DNA from: Glandiceps talaboti
Lineage: Eukaryota; Hemichordata; Enteropneusta; Spengelidae
Direction of reading: 5' to 3'
NCBI RefSeq assembly: GCF_964340395.1
Contig: NC_135550.1
Location: forward strand, 15,390,408-15,454,407
Length of the DNA stretch: 64,000 nt
Below the pieces are notes generated by a model. The model saw only the letters and a list, made by a program, of their open reading frames with translations, searched no databases and was not told the origin of the DNA. A program made the translations under genes and the position numbers. How positions within the stretch are numbered: the first letter of the stretch is position 1; every line of letters starts with the position of its first letter. Shown piece by piece: positions 12,001 through 26,300 of this stretch.

Positions 12001-15000
12001 ATTAATGCATGGTGTTCATTTCGTTTCAGACTCTGGACATTATTTCATATTTGTAACGATAATTGCATGTTTTGATGTTGTATCATAATTGTCTATACAA
12101 TGTATATATAATGGCATGCCGTAATAATCTGTTACCTTCTATATTGGGGTTAATGTTCTTCATTCGTGATATGTGTTTTATGTTGTGTTTGATGTCTAGT
12201 AACTTCTATATCTGTCTCAATCAAGTCCTACTACAGACTACATACTTGTACTTGTGTTTTATATGTAATGGGACTTTGATTTCAAAAAAAAAATATATGG
12301 GGTTAGGAAGTTCAACACCGAGTAATTTGTAGGGCACTGTCAGAACACTCAACGGAAGTAAAAAAAAATCCAGTAGCTTTTTAAGCAGAGTGTCGACAAG
12401 TTAAATTGTGGGAATTTATTTTTTGTCTTCGTAGACAGTGTGTTGAACTCCCAAACCCCCTATGCCACTCCTAGTAAAGTTCACCATATTCGCCATTGAG
12501 AGAAACGTGATTTGCATGTATACAATATTTCTGATAATTAATTCTATCTGGTGTGCATATTACCAGAGGGGACAGGAGGCATGCATGCGAAGATTTGCAC
12601 ATATTTTTGACTATCTTTATGTTCAATTAAACTGTGATATAAATTTTGAGTTTATTTTATTCTCAGTGCTTATTTTCAGCTGTTATCAGCTAATTCTCAA
12701 AACATTATAGTACAGGTTATAATTGCGTAGCCACACATCTATCTCTTCTGTAAACATACTTAGTCTAGATTACCAGAAGGTAGACAAAGCATGTAAAATT
12801 TATATAATCTTTATTGAACATATAAGTAGTAAAAAATGTGGAAATCTTTGCACAGATGCCTCTGTGGTATTACTATGGAAATGGTTAGGTCTGGAGCCAA
12901 TCAGGCAGCACAATGGTTAATGTCACCCACAACAATTTCTGTTATGACTTCATTAATAAATTGCTGACAGCGATTGCACGCATGCGTCTAAAGAAAGCAA
13001 AACACTTTATCTTCCTGCGAAACAAATATACATCTCTTATCACAGAATCCGGTTAGACTTGACAATGAAATATCATTTATGTATGTATACAATGATTTGT
13101 GTTTTGCAAAAGTCGTTATAGGTGACACAAATTAAATCGTACTACCTAGTTGGTTCTTTAAACCTACCTTGTTTCCATAGTAACACTGAGCAGTGATATC
13201 AATATGTATCTTTTTTCCCATAGACTTAAAATGCCAGTCAGATTACTTGGACCTGATATATTGCCATACATGTAGTCGTACATGGTTCAACGGCAATCTC
13301 TCAACCACATCAGAAAACATCTGACGTATTTTCACGTCTTATTCTTTTGCAGCGAATTGTGATAAAACCGAGTATGCATGCGAAGATGGCTCTTGTATAC
13401 CACAGAATTGGTTTTGTGATGGCATCGTGGATTGTAGAGATGAAGACGACGAAACTAGCTTTTCGTGTTACCAAAGTAATGATAATTCATTTTCCTGTGT
13501 GATTTACGTTTTCCCCCAAAAAAGAAATTCGAATAAACTGCATGGACTGATGATCTTTTTGCGTTTAGAGACACCTGTTGATTCTTTGTCGAAGTTGTAT
13601 TTTTTGTTGATATGCATAACCAGGGCGAAGTTTGACCCATATTAAACTAATTTGAATTGGTCCTTGGTATTTTGGACTGCCTCAAACTTAGCCCACGTAA
13701 ATTCATGCAGACGATTTCCCCTTGTATTTCAGAACCCAATTCTACATGTTTACTAAACCAGTTCTCCTGTAACGAGACTGAGTGTATCGCAAGGGATTTT
13801 GTTTGTGACGGGCTGCCTGACTGTAGTAGCGGTGAAGATGAGTTTCAGAATTGCACCGTTGGTAAGTTATAATCAGAGAGACACAGTCCATCGCCTCTTC
13901 ACGGGGTTTCCTTGTCGTCTAATTTCTGATGAAAGTAGTTATTGGCGTTATTTTTCTAACTGCACGGGTTGTTAGCTTCCGACAAAACTCAGTCTATGCC
14001 TCAGACAAGCCACTATGCCAACACAGGTCATATGTAAATTATATGTAGATGATGCAATGACATGTTTGTTTTTTCTTTTTCGTTTTTTAATGGATAAAAC
14101 AAATGTGCCACGGTGTTATGTTTTGACCCAATCTCAACCGAGGCTTTAAAAAAGTCAAATGAAAAAAAACCCAGGAGATGAAATCATGAGATTTTAGGCT
14201 GGGCCTGGACGAGGCCCTCCTTTAATAAATCGTTGTCCTTTTTTGCATAATTTGCATACGTTTTTTTAATACAGAATTTGATTACATTGACTTAAAGCTG
14301 TCATTCATGTTGACGTATACCATGCTATTGTGATAGTACAAACGACCAAAAAGGTGACTTTCAAAAATGTTCTAAAAAGCATTGTACTTTATTTTCCTTC
14401 AGATTACGTTTATTCACGGCGATCGTTAGAATGCGAGAACATCACTGTTGACACCTGTGCAAATGTGCTGCCGTACACGACATCGGTATTTCCGAACACG
14501 TTTGCAAGTGACCAAACCAGTGTATCAAGTCTGTTGGATTCCCTGGGTAACTTCCAGAACTGTTCCAAATATGCCCTGTTATTTAGCTGTGCCGTGTTGC
14601 TACCAGAGTGTACTTCGGATGATGAAATATACCTGCCATGCCGATCACTGTGCGAAAAAGTCATGGCATCTTGTGACTACGAATTTGTCAATTTGAACAT
14701 CGACTGTAACTACTTTCCAGACTTTGGTAATCTGGATTATTGCTCCGGTAAGTTAAAATGTCGTCAAAAAAGCGATATCTTTCTATTTAAAATATTATAG
14801 TTGATTAAGGATAACTCTCAGTAAATAGGTCGATACTTCCACTCATTGTGGGCACATGTTGGTCTTATGTAATAATTAAACTACTGACCACTGCGATGGG
14901 AGTTAACATGCAAGAATGAAAAGAAAAGCCATGTCAAGATTAACTGCCGTCTACTAATAAACTGTACTTTTATAACGTATCTGTTTTAGGAACGACTCCG

Positions 15001-15998
15001 ACCACGGTAATCCCAACTACTGCACCGACAGAGGCCCCAATAATAAGTGACTTGGAAGTTGAAATATTGTAAGTACCAGTTTATCATGTATAAGTAACAA
15101 ATTATTTCTAGATCAGTTGTACCTATACTACTAGATTCCAAGAGTCTCAGTCACAAATAAAACCAAACACTTCCAAGCGTCAACGATGGATTGATAACGG
15201 GTGGATCATGAAGTTGTCAAATAAAACGATGAGACAATATCTCACTACAGTTTTATTTTGGCAAGTTAACGAGACAAAGTTGTGAATCATTTAGCCATTT
15301 ACTGCATTCTATTTAATATGAGTGTAGAATGTTTCGTATTTCACTATACATATTAACCCTGTCTGTTGCTGGTCAAATTTGTTATACTCTGTCTGTTTTT
15401 TTTTTCAGTTGCTGGTCAAATTGCTACACCGATGCTGTCAGTACAAGTTACCCATTAGCAGTCTACGTTCATTGTTATAACTGTCCCAGTACGTCATACG
15501 TCACGTGGACACTGAAACAATCTAATCAAAATCGTGGGCGTTATAGAAAAGTTGAGATGGATGATAGCTTTACGAGTACAGGTACGATTATTTACTCCAG
15601 ATTCTCATTCTTTCGTGTATTTTTTCCACTCTCAAGGTTACAGTATAACTTGCATTGTTTTCTTGTATGTTTTGATTGAACACATTCGCATCTATAGCTA
15701 AACGATGACATAATATACGGCAGAAGTTTTCAAATATCTCATTTGCCCTTTGCTATCACCTGATCATAATTAAATCGTCTACACTTCCTTACAGGTACTC
15801 AATCTCATTACTTGCAAATCAACCCTGATAAATTAGACAGTGGTTCGTATTATCGTATCAAAGTCAATGTTACTATCGGCAGTGGTGTATATGGTATTGA
15901 TAAATGGAGGTTTGAAACTAACTCACCACCCGCAAATGGGAATTGTACAATTTCACCAACATCAGGTGAGTGGGGGAAATCATTGTGATACAATAAGG

Positions 15999-16082
<84 letters not shown>

Positions 16083-19000
16083 TTCACATCAAATACTTCA
16101 GGAGGGAGGGGGGGGGGGTCTGATTTCTGAAAACAAAAAAACAACATTTGATTCCATCAAGCACTTGAAGTCAGTGTAATTATTCATATTTACACTGCAG
16201 ATTCTGTATTTCAAAGAGGCCAGTGTCTGAAAGAGACGCATCAATATAGAAGAGAAAGATAGTCTGATTGAAACGTCATTTCCGGCACTGTTGAAATATT
16301 GAAATCCAAACTAACATCCAATCGTAAATAGTTACGAGGTTAATGACACTGGACAGTTGAGTGTAACGACAGTGAGTGCAGTGTACGAGTGTCTTTTACT
16401 CCCCCTTTGCGACAAGTTCTACCATAGACTCTCCACCAACGTAACATTGCCTATGGTTCTGCTTATGACTTCGATTTGCTATCAATTTGTTTCATACCAG
16501 GTTTTGCTATTGATACGGATTTTCGAGTAACCTGTTCTGGGTGGGAAGACATTCACACACCACTGCGGTATTCGGTATATGCACGACCTGAGGGTTCGGA
16601 TACGTCAACTTGGTTGTATAATGGCTTTGAGCAGACGACGCCCACATTTCTCCTGGCAATGGGGGAACAAAGCTACGATTATTTGGTGGAAATTACTGTA
16701 ACGATCACCGATATTTATTACTCCGAGGTTTCCGTCACGCTGTCTGTTACGGTGAGTAGAACAGTCCGTCTTTTTCATTGTTAACATCAAATGCATTGTA
16801 ATTTACTATCAAATCCAGTCCGGCCATCTGAATTTCAGCCCGGTACCTCGGCGTTATCACGGAACACGATCAGGTATCACTAGATATATTTGGAAAAGAA
16901 GAGCGAACAAATTACAAATGATGGTCAAAGGAGAATGAACGGGTTTATTTGTTTTCACCTTCAGGTTGAACCGCCATCGCTGACCGGAGACGACCTCACG
17001 GAGAAACTGGTGAACTTGACGTCAGGGGAGAATAGCGCTCTGGGTGAGCTAATCGAATCGGGTGATACCGGTGGTGCAGCGTCGCTCGTCATTACTGTAG
17101 CTTCAGTTTTGAACTCTGAGGCATCAACAGACACGGTTAGTTTCCTTAGAGTCATACGCTGAGCACGTTCTATCAATGACTTAATACTTGAGATGCACTT
17201 GCCATGACTGTGAATAAATGAAGGGGTTTCCAAAAGACAATGATTTCGCCATCACAGATCTTTTCCTCTGTAGTTTCACCGTAGAGACAAAGGTTCCATC
17301 ATTTTGAAGACGAACACATAACCGGTGAAAAAATTGTTTAAAAAAAAAGGAAAAATGAATTTACCTTTGGAAAAAAAGTCGAATTGAGATCAACATTTTG
17401 TTGTTACTATAGTCTAGCTGCTTGGCTGTCGGGCTTTCTTTTGATATTATGCAACCGAAGGTGCACATAGAGGGCGCAGTGCGCCAGCTCTGAGGCACTG
17501 ACGTTCATCCTTAACGTTTGTTCTGCAACCTTCCGAGCGCAGATCCGAGGTCTTACTACAGGATTAGTTGTTACATACAATGTTCGATACTTTCATAAGT
17601 AGAGTTGAGTCGAAAGGTTTTCATTCTTGATACACATATTGTGTTTCCATGGCGTGATTACAAAATCTCGTCCCATGTCACAGTTGAAATAATCCTATTT
17701 TATATTTAAATTTTACAGGAGGAATCGAATGTCGAAGAGAGAAAAGAGGTAGGTTTCACCGTCTTCAAAATAAAAACATGTATATGCTATAAGTAATGCT
17801 TCCTTGCAACTGAACTTCATGTATTTGTCGTTTTGGCGCCCTTTCAACAGCGCCAGATTGTAGGTACTATCGTTTTCACAGCGTCCCTTTAAAATGGCGC
17901 CTTAAACGACAAATTTTCCAGCACAACTTTTTATTCGTTTTGTCGTTTAAAAATACTTTTGATACCTTAATAAGAAATAAGGCAAACCACACGATTTTTT
18001 GAAATTTGAAAAGAAAGTAAAGAATTTGGGAAAAATGACTAACTTTGTCTTTCTACTTTTATGAGAAAGTAGTTTACTCTATTATGAATTGCTCTATGTT
18101 GAGCTCTTGAGATATAAATAGCAAAGTTCTCGTTCATATTCAATTTGTCCCCGTTCTTCCCTATTTGACTAGCATATTAACACTACCATTGCTATTCTAA
18201 CGCAGCTTCGAGAGTCCGTTATAGAAGACATTAAAGATATATCAGAAACTGTGGAAACAGTAGACGAAGTCTCCCAAATGGCGAGTGCGCTTGTTGCTAT
18301 GACGTCAGTACCGGAAGAGCTAACAGCAACTAGCCAGGTAAAGATGAGTGGATGTCAATTTGTGTTGCTCGAATTCGAAGTTGATCATTGTTCGTATGAA
18401 TTCCAACCTTTACGTCAGTTTTGGGGAATAAATCTTGAAACCTTTGTTTTTTTTAGGTTGACACTGCTACAGCTGTTGAGCAATTATCAAATACTTTAGC
18501 CAGTTTGAAGAACGAATCGGAAGGTGACATCATAGCATCAGCAAATGGTAAGGGCAGTTACATTATGTAACACGATTTTTATTATTAAAAAAACCATCTG
18601 TTTTGCAAAATTTGTATACATAGTTTGCGCCACTGTGAAGAGTTAAACTTCCCGGCCAAAGGGTATTTGTTAGTCCTCAAAAAAGACCCACCTAGTCTGA
18701 CTTCCTTAATATAAAAATGATTTACGAGTACATGACGTTTTTTTTTTTACTTCAGCGATTACCAAGGGTGTCAGCAATGTATTATCTGTTTCTATGGATT
18801 CTGAAGACGGGGAAGGCGTTGTAACAAAGACTCAGGTAATATCTTAAATTCCGTTGTATGTGTGTGCATGTCTGTGATTGTAAATGTTAGCAAGGCAGTT
18901 GTAGCTTTTGTTTTTGTGTCACGAGTAAATATAACATGAATCAATAATCGAAGTCTCATGCGATATATCGATGTCTTTCAGAAGGACCATGACAATAATA

Positions 19001-22000
19001 TATGGGGGGGGGGGGTGACGACACATGTTTGCTAGGGCCATGGTTGTAATGAACTCGGACATTACAAATGTAAGTTTTGGCAAATCAAAAGACATTTCAC
19101 TCACTTTCTCAGTGACATGTAAAAAAGGGTTTTGGTGTGGACATCATCTTATTAAATTTACTGAATGTTTGGCAATTAAATTGACTAATATGATAAACGA
19201 ATCTTTACTCTTTCCAGAGTGCTGCTATAACAAAAAGTGTGGTACGAGCTGTCGAATCGATATCAGATGCAGTCCTGAGCAAGAGAGTTCCAGGACAACC
19301 GCCCGTCATATTTAATACGTCATCATTATCTGTGCAACTACAACGAGATGCACCTACAGACATTGCTGGATCATCGTTGGTTTCAGATGCAGGCACATTC
19401 CGTTTACCGTCCACATCTGGATTGTTCGGAGACAACGCCAATAACAGTTATGTAGATACCAAGGTATGTTTGAACGATTTCAAATGTTGATAGCTATGTT
19501 CCACACCTCATTGATTTATAATTATAATATCTTATTCTGATTTGCTACTCGTCTGAATCGTAAGTTTTATAATTGTGACGTGTAAAAGTGTATAATCTTC
19601 GTTTTTTCTCCCCGCCCTATTTTGCGACGGAGTTCACTGGTTGAAAGTAGCGTGGCGTCAATGTCTTTGGTGTAATGTTATGCATTTCATAATGTTTAGT
19701 TATGGGCGATACTTGGTCAGACTTCTCAGAACACTCCATCCAACCTTGATGGCGCACTACTTAGCTATCGAAGCAACTGAGTACTATACTAGTCGTGAAA
19801 ATACAAGCATTAACGTCATAATACACATATGTAGAGTGCAGAAATTTTGGTTGTCCGGACGAAATGTGTTTCGTTCAAAGTTTTTAAACCGTTGAATCTT
19901 AATTTATTTTTGTGCTTGTAGTTTCTAGCATTTAGCGGGAACCCCTTTGATTGGGTCAATTCGTCAACCTACATCAGTTCGGATGTCATTTCTCTCTCAT
20001 TCACATCCCAAGATGGGCAAGAAATCAACGGTAGGTGGATATGAAGGATAAACATGTTTGAACGTTGGAGCGAACAAAAAGATAAACACACGAGTATCAT
20101 AGGTGAACGAAGAATAAAACCATGCAAACAAAAACAAACAAATATAACACACCGATTTCAGAAATGCGACTTGGATAGGCCAAGTGTGAAAGAGTTGATT
20201 TTGCCGTCGGTTTCCTCCAGGTCAATTTTCACCTCTTAGATGATCAACGAATTGCTTTTGATAAATAAAGTAGCTTATCAAAGCTGAGATTCGTATTTTT
20301 TAATATGACATTTGATGATAACACTAAAATTTCACCCGTCTATGTTAATACAGTGAGCTTGTGACGCGTATATTTTTGCCCTAACTGTTCATGTAGTGTT
20401 CTTTGACGAAACCTAGCTCTGACGTCGAAAAACAATTGCGTCTATCTTTTCAGTGAATGACCTGGAAGACGATATTCTGATTGATTTACCGAAATATGCC
20501 GGTTTGCCTTACTCAGAACCTGTCAACATGTCTAATTTGGATGCAGACACTGGATTGGTGGTCTACGGACTAGAGGTGAGCGAGTGACAGTTTCTGTAAA
20601 ACTTCTTGATGTTAACCTATACTACAGAATGTGATAAATATGCCTAATTTCGTGTTGGCATGTGTCTGTGATTGTGGAAAATGATGTGCTTTCCCACGAT
20701 ATGAGAAGTCACTGTTATACAGTATCGTGTAATATTTACAGAACAACCTGGATTTAATTACATGTAGAAGCATACCATTGCAAGCATGTCTGTCAATAAG
20801 TTTGTTGAACTAACATCCTCGTCTACTCGACAAGCTAATGAAATATAACCGTGAAATTCCACTCCGACTTTCTTTTCAGTTGCCAATGGGAATGGCTGTT
20901 CATTTCCGAATCATACCAGACTATGCAAACGAGACTTGGAACGAGGTTAATTATACACTGTACGTCACGAAAGGTCAAGCTCCTACAACATCATTGTTCA
21001 ACTATACAGGAACTCTCCCAAATGACCAATACTCAAACTACACCGATTTTGATGACGTCACCAAGGATGAACTGAGGAGTACATTTTTCGTACCAAGTAC
21101 ACTGATCGAGGAAGATGGGGACTACTTTATTGGCATTCTTGCTGAATCAGGTGAGTTGTGCCACACAAATTTAGAGACTTTATCCACTATGGCGTCCTCC
21201 TAGGCCCTTGACAGTGAAGTACCAAGATGGATTAGTTCTCTATTCACTTCAGAATTAATTGATTCTCGATAGACAAGTTATCAATCAAAATTACATGTGC
21301 GTACATAACATATAAGTAATTTTGTTATTGTTTTTGCGTTACACTGAACTCATCTCAACTTTTGTTTATTTAGACTGGAATTGTGTTATCCATCTTTATA
21401 AATAGACAAATAAATCGATGTGACAATTTAGTTTAAAACTGTTAATTCACAAATCACGTCAATTGTAACTTTTCGCAAGATATGCCGTCTCGCACCGCCC
21501 TCACCGGCGTTAGAGAGGTTGAGCGATGTGTGAGGGCGCCCCGTCACAACGTATCTTGCAGATTAACTTATGGCTGGCAAAGATGGAATTTCCAGACTTG
21601 GAACTGCTAAATTTCATATCTTCAGTCTTGTTTTGTAGCATATAGAAAACGACTGATCCTCAGTGTAGCGAGTACTTCCACCAAATAAAAATCAATGCTC
21701 ACTGATTCTTTCTATTTATGATTTTGTAGGAACCTGGAACTTCAGTGTTCAGATCTTCACCTCCAGCTGTAGGTATTGGGATGAGAGCAGTGAACAATGG
21801 AAGGGGGACGGTTGTCGGGTAAGTATCAGTATTTTGTAAATGTAATCTGAGTGAAACTGGATATTTAGTGGTGACGTTCCCAGTTGGACAGAAAAAAGTA
21901 AAACCAGACTTCATTTCAAACTGTGTTTCCGTTACTCGACAAAATCCTGAATCCGTAATATATGTCAGCAATGTTGAACTGTTTCATTCGAGTACATGTG

Positions 22001-23293
22001 TATTGTCCTAACATTGTACGACATACAGAATAGATACCGTGTCGTTCATTGCGCATTTTACATTCTGATTTCTTTGAATTGAAGGTATTGGACAAGTCAA
22101 GTTCCGCCACAACGTACTGTGCATGCAACCATCTTACGTCATTTGGGTCAGACTTCTTCGTACCACCTAACACCATCGACTTTAGCACCGTATTTTCCAA
22201 ATTCTCTGACCTGCACAACAACCTCTCTGTCTTCCTGACTGTGTTTCTCGTACTTGGTATCTATATCGTTGTCATGATATGGGCTAGACGTAAAGATAGG
22301 AGCGACGTGCTGAAGGTATGTACAAAATAACTAAAACGTCCAGTAGTGGACGGTTTGCTTGAGTATTAGTCAATGTCTGTAGGTACGCCGTGTCGGGGCG
22401 CCCTCACTCACCGACCAACTCCTTCTCAACATCTTACAGAATAATGCTCAAGACGTATTACATTTAAGAAAATGAAATTGGTAAACCCTTTATTTATTTC
22501 ACTATCTTAAACATGCTAAATTGTCAATGTCACTGCTGTCATCTCTCATTTTGCTAGATTTATCGATAGCCATTTCATATAAGTAATTGGCATTTAAAAG
22601 TAGTATGAAAGAGTCACACATAATACCAAAATGAACGTTATAAGCTTGCCCACAGACAAGACTTGTCTGTGACTTAATACCGAATGAAAGTCATCTAATG
22701 GTATCATATCATATTCTTAGTCTGTCATATATGAATATTAACCACCAAGAAAACTTTTGAAGTTCTTCACTACGAATCTCTATAGTATTTTTGACTTTGG
22801 GAAAGGATCGTCTATACGTCATGACCATATTCTTCTTTTTTGGGGGGTTTTAGTGGGGTGTGACACCGTTACCAGACAATAAACCTGGAGAGAAATACCT
22901 ATATCAAATAACTGTATGGACAGGAATGAGAACTGGTTCTGGGACCAAGTCCAATGTGTTCATTATTCTTCGAGGTGAGAAGGGAAAAACGACAGTCAGG
23001 GCTCTGGAGGATACGAAAAGACAGGTGTGTTTATATAACATTTCTGTTTACACATTTTATCTAATAGTTTTAGCATGTGGTCGTATCTTGTTGGCTTTCG
23101 GTATCCGTCAAAAATGTTTGTCTTGTCTTGTCTTGTCTTGTCTTGTCTTGTCTTGTCTTTCTGAGTCTATGTATTTCTGTCAACATGACTGACTGACTGA
23201 CTGAATGTCCGTTTGTCTGTTTGTTTTAAACAATATCTGACTAGACGTCTATCTGCCTGCATGCCTACCTACCTTCCTACCTACCTATCTGCC

Positions 23294-23392
<99 letters not shown>

Positions 23393-26300
23393 TTTTTACA
23401 CCTGTATGTCGAAAGCATTAAATGTCTACCACGTCGGTCATCCTCCATTTTTGTTATGACTTCATATTTTTCACAGATATTTCATCGTGGTAGTGTCTGT
23501 ACATTCGTCATGGCAGTACCTGAGTCCCTGGGTGATCTAGTCAGCCTACGTATTTGGCACAACAACTCTGGCAAAAATGAGTATGCGTCGTGGTATCTCA
23601 GTAAAGTGGCTGTTCTAGATTTGAATACGAGAGACTGGTAAGTATCTAATAGAAAAGAAGGCTTTTGTTGGCAAGAACCGAAACAGTCCGAACCGACTCG
23701 AACCAATAGTAGTGTAATGATTTCTTGAGTCATGCCACAGTATCGAAGTGGTACAAATTAACGGGTTGTCTAACTACGTCTTGGACCAGTTACACTCATG
23801 CTGACAGCATTGAGCAATGTAAATCTAGGTATTTCACTACTCTAGAAAATTTTGTGATTTTACAGTCTTCAGCTAGTTCTCAAAGACTAACTTTTACTAC
23901 TTACCAGACTGGTACATTGTGTTCATATACAAGATGGAATTTTAGTCACTACTTATTTTTGAACTTTTGTTTCCCAACGAAATAAGTATTGAGCGTAAAT
24001 TTCCAGGTTTACATTATAACGAATGCTTATTCTTTATTACCAGTTTCTACTTTCTTTGCGAGCGATGGTTGGCAGTTGAAGAAGACGACGGTCAAATACA
24101 ACGTCTACTTCCGGTAGCCGATGAGTCTGACCTGACCAAATTCAACCAACTTTTCATGGCAAATGCCAAGAAAGACTTCACAGACGGCCACATATGGTTT
24201 TCTGTAGTTTCGCGTCCCCAACGCAGTCATTTCACGCGAGCTCAGAGGGTGTCGTGCTGTTTGTCTCTGCTATATACGTCTATGATAGCAAGTTGTATGT
24301 GGTACCGAACAGAAGGCACTAACGGCTACAACCAAGTGATTGAAGTGGGTAAGTTGAATATTGGTCATGGACGAAAATTCATGACATGGCGTATAAATAT
24401 GTAAATTACGGCTCCAATTCTTCAATGCTATGTTGAAGTGTTGATTGTAACTTTATGTCTGTCATTCTGAACATGTTGACCCTGAACTTGACCTGTATGC
24501 ATCTCCTCCTCAATTCGACATTGTGAAGAACCCACATAAACACCTTTTCGTCTTTTCCTTCATACATCCCAGGTCCATTTTCGTTCACACTGCACTCTCT
24601 TTACGTCGGTGTCGTGACCAGCCTGGTAATCTTCCCCGTCAACTTGGTTCTTATACAGTTGTTCAGGAAAAGTCGACCCAAGGAAACGCTAGTCCACAGT
24701 TCCACTGGACAAGGAACGTCGGTTATCCAGCAAGAGAAAACGCCCTTCGATGACGTAATTGGTGGCAGTACACCTGGTAGTAGGATTTCATCTTCTAATA
24801 ATGGCAGAATATCTTGTGAGAGCAAAGTAACTAATGGCGACATAAATATCAAAATACGCAGTGCTGGACTGAATACAACGAACGTAGATTTTGAAACGGG
24901 TGAACTGCTATACAATGCACTGACGTTTGAGCAGGCAATGAAAAATGGGAAAGACCAACTAAATAGTCCTATGAAATCTCCGGAACTATTGTATGGCGAA
25001 CTTCCGCCGGAAGGTAGTGTCGCAAGTGAAAAGAAAGATTTGGTGAATTCTGACGACTACCGTGATTTGGATGATTGTGAAAAGGGTGGTAAGAAGAATT
25101 CGGATAAAGCAAAAAAGAAGACAAAAACCAAAGCTCCTTTCATGCTTCCACATTGGTGTGTCTACATAGGGTGGTGTTTGGTCTTTCTTTCCTCAGCCAC
25201 ATCAGCGTTTTTTACTATTTTATACAGTATGGAGTGGGGAGGCGACAGGTCGAAAGATTGGCTGGTGTCCTTCTTGACGTCATTTATACAGAGTGTCTTT
25301 GTTGTACAACCACTGAAGGTAAGTGATGCTTTGGAACGCTTTGAAGGAAATATTATGCAAAAGACACAGACGGAACTGAGCAGCGCCCTCTTTAGTTGCT
25401 AGTAAATTACATCAACCAATCATGTGCTCACGCACGTAGCTCTGGTATCCGTTCTCTAGATAGCTGTCCATATACTTGTATACAATTCGACACCTGTTTC
25501 CAATTACCCATCAATCTAGCCAATACATATCAGACTACTTGTGATATGTGAATAGTTTCACCCGATGGTGCAGTTTTCGTCCTATTTAATCAGACACAGT
25601 ATATGGCATCGGAAAAGAGCCATGTTAACGACATAACTTGTATTGCACTGTTTACGATTGGAAAAGAATATACCCTCACCTTCACACCACTTAAGTTTTG
25701 GTCTATAAAGTCTTTATTACTGTATCGTTTTCATTGTTGCACAGGTTATATGTATCGCAATGCTATTCGCCTGTATCATCAAAAGTCGTGACCCTGACAT
25801 TGAGGTTTATGAAGTAACACTGAAGGATGACGAGGAATATCTACACTCCAAGGATGGAAATTCAGAAGACGGTATATTTCCTCACTTTGATATTTTGTAG
25901 CCTTCCTAACGTTCAATACTCCAATTTCATAATCAGAAATTCAATTTGTACAGTGTTATGGATGTTAAGAATGACTTTATACGTTTGAACTGATTATAAG
26001 GTCTAAGTACTTTGCAAAAAAATCCGTACAGACCGACCTATTTACCCGCCACAAAATGATGATTCAGAACAAAATGTTGATTATTTTCTGTAAATTCCCA
26101 ATATATCTTAATCTTCGACCATAACTGGTCTGTTCGATTTCTTTAATTCCTGTCAGAATTTTGATTATATTTGTCTACATTTAGTAAAATCCACCAACAT
26201 TGAGATTTTAGATACCTTCAAAATATATCTGATATGTTAGCTAGGGGTTAAAGGTTAGGACTATATCGTGACAAAATTTCAGTATTTACTCATATTTATC

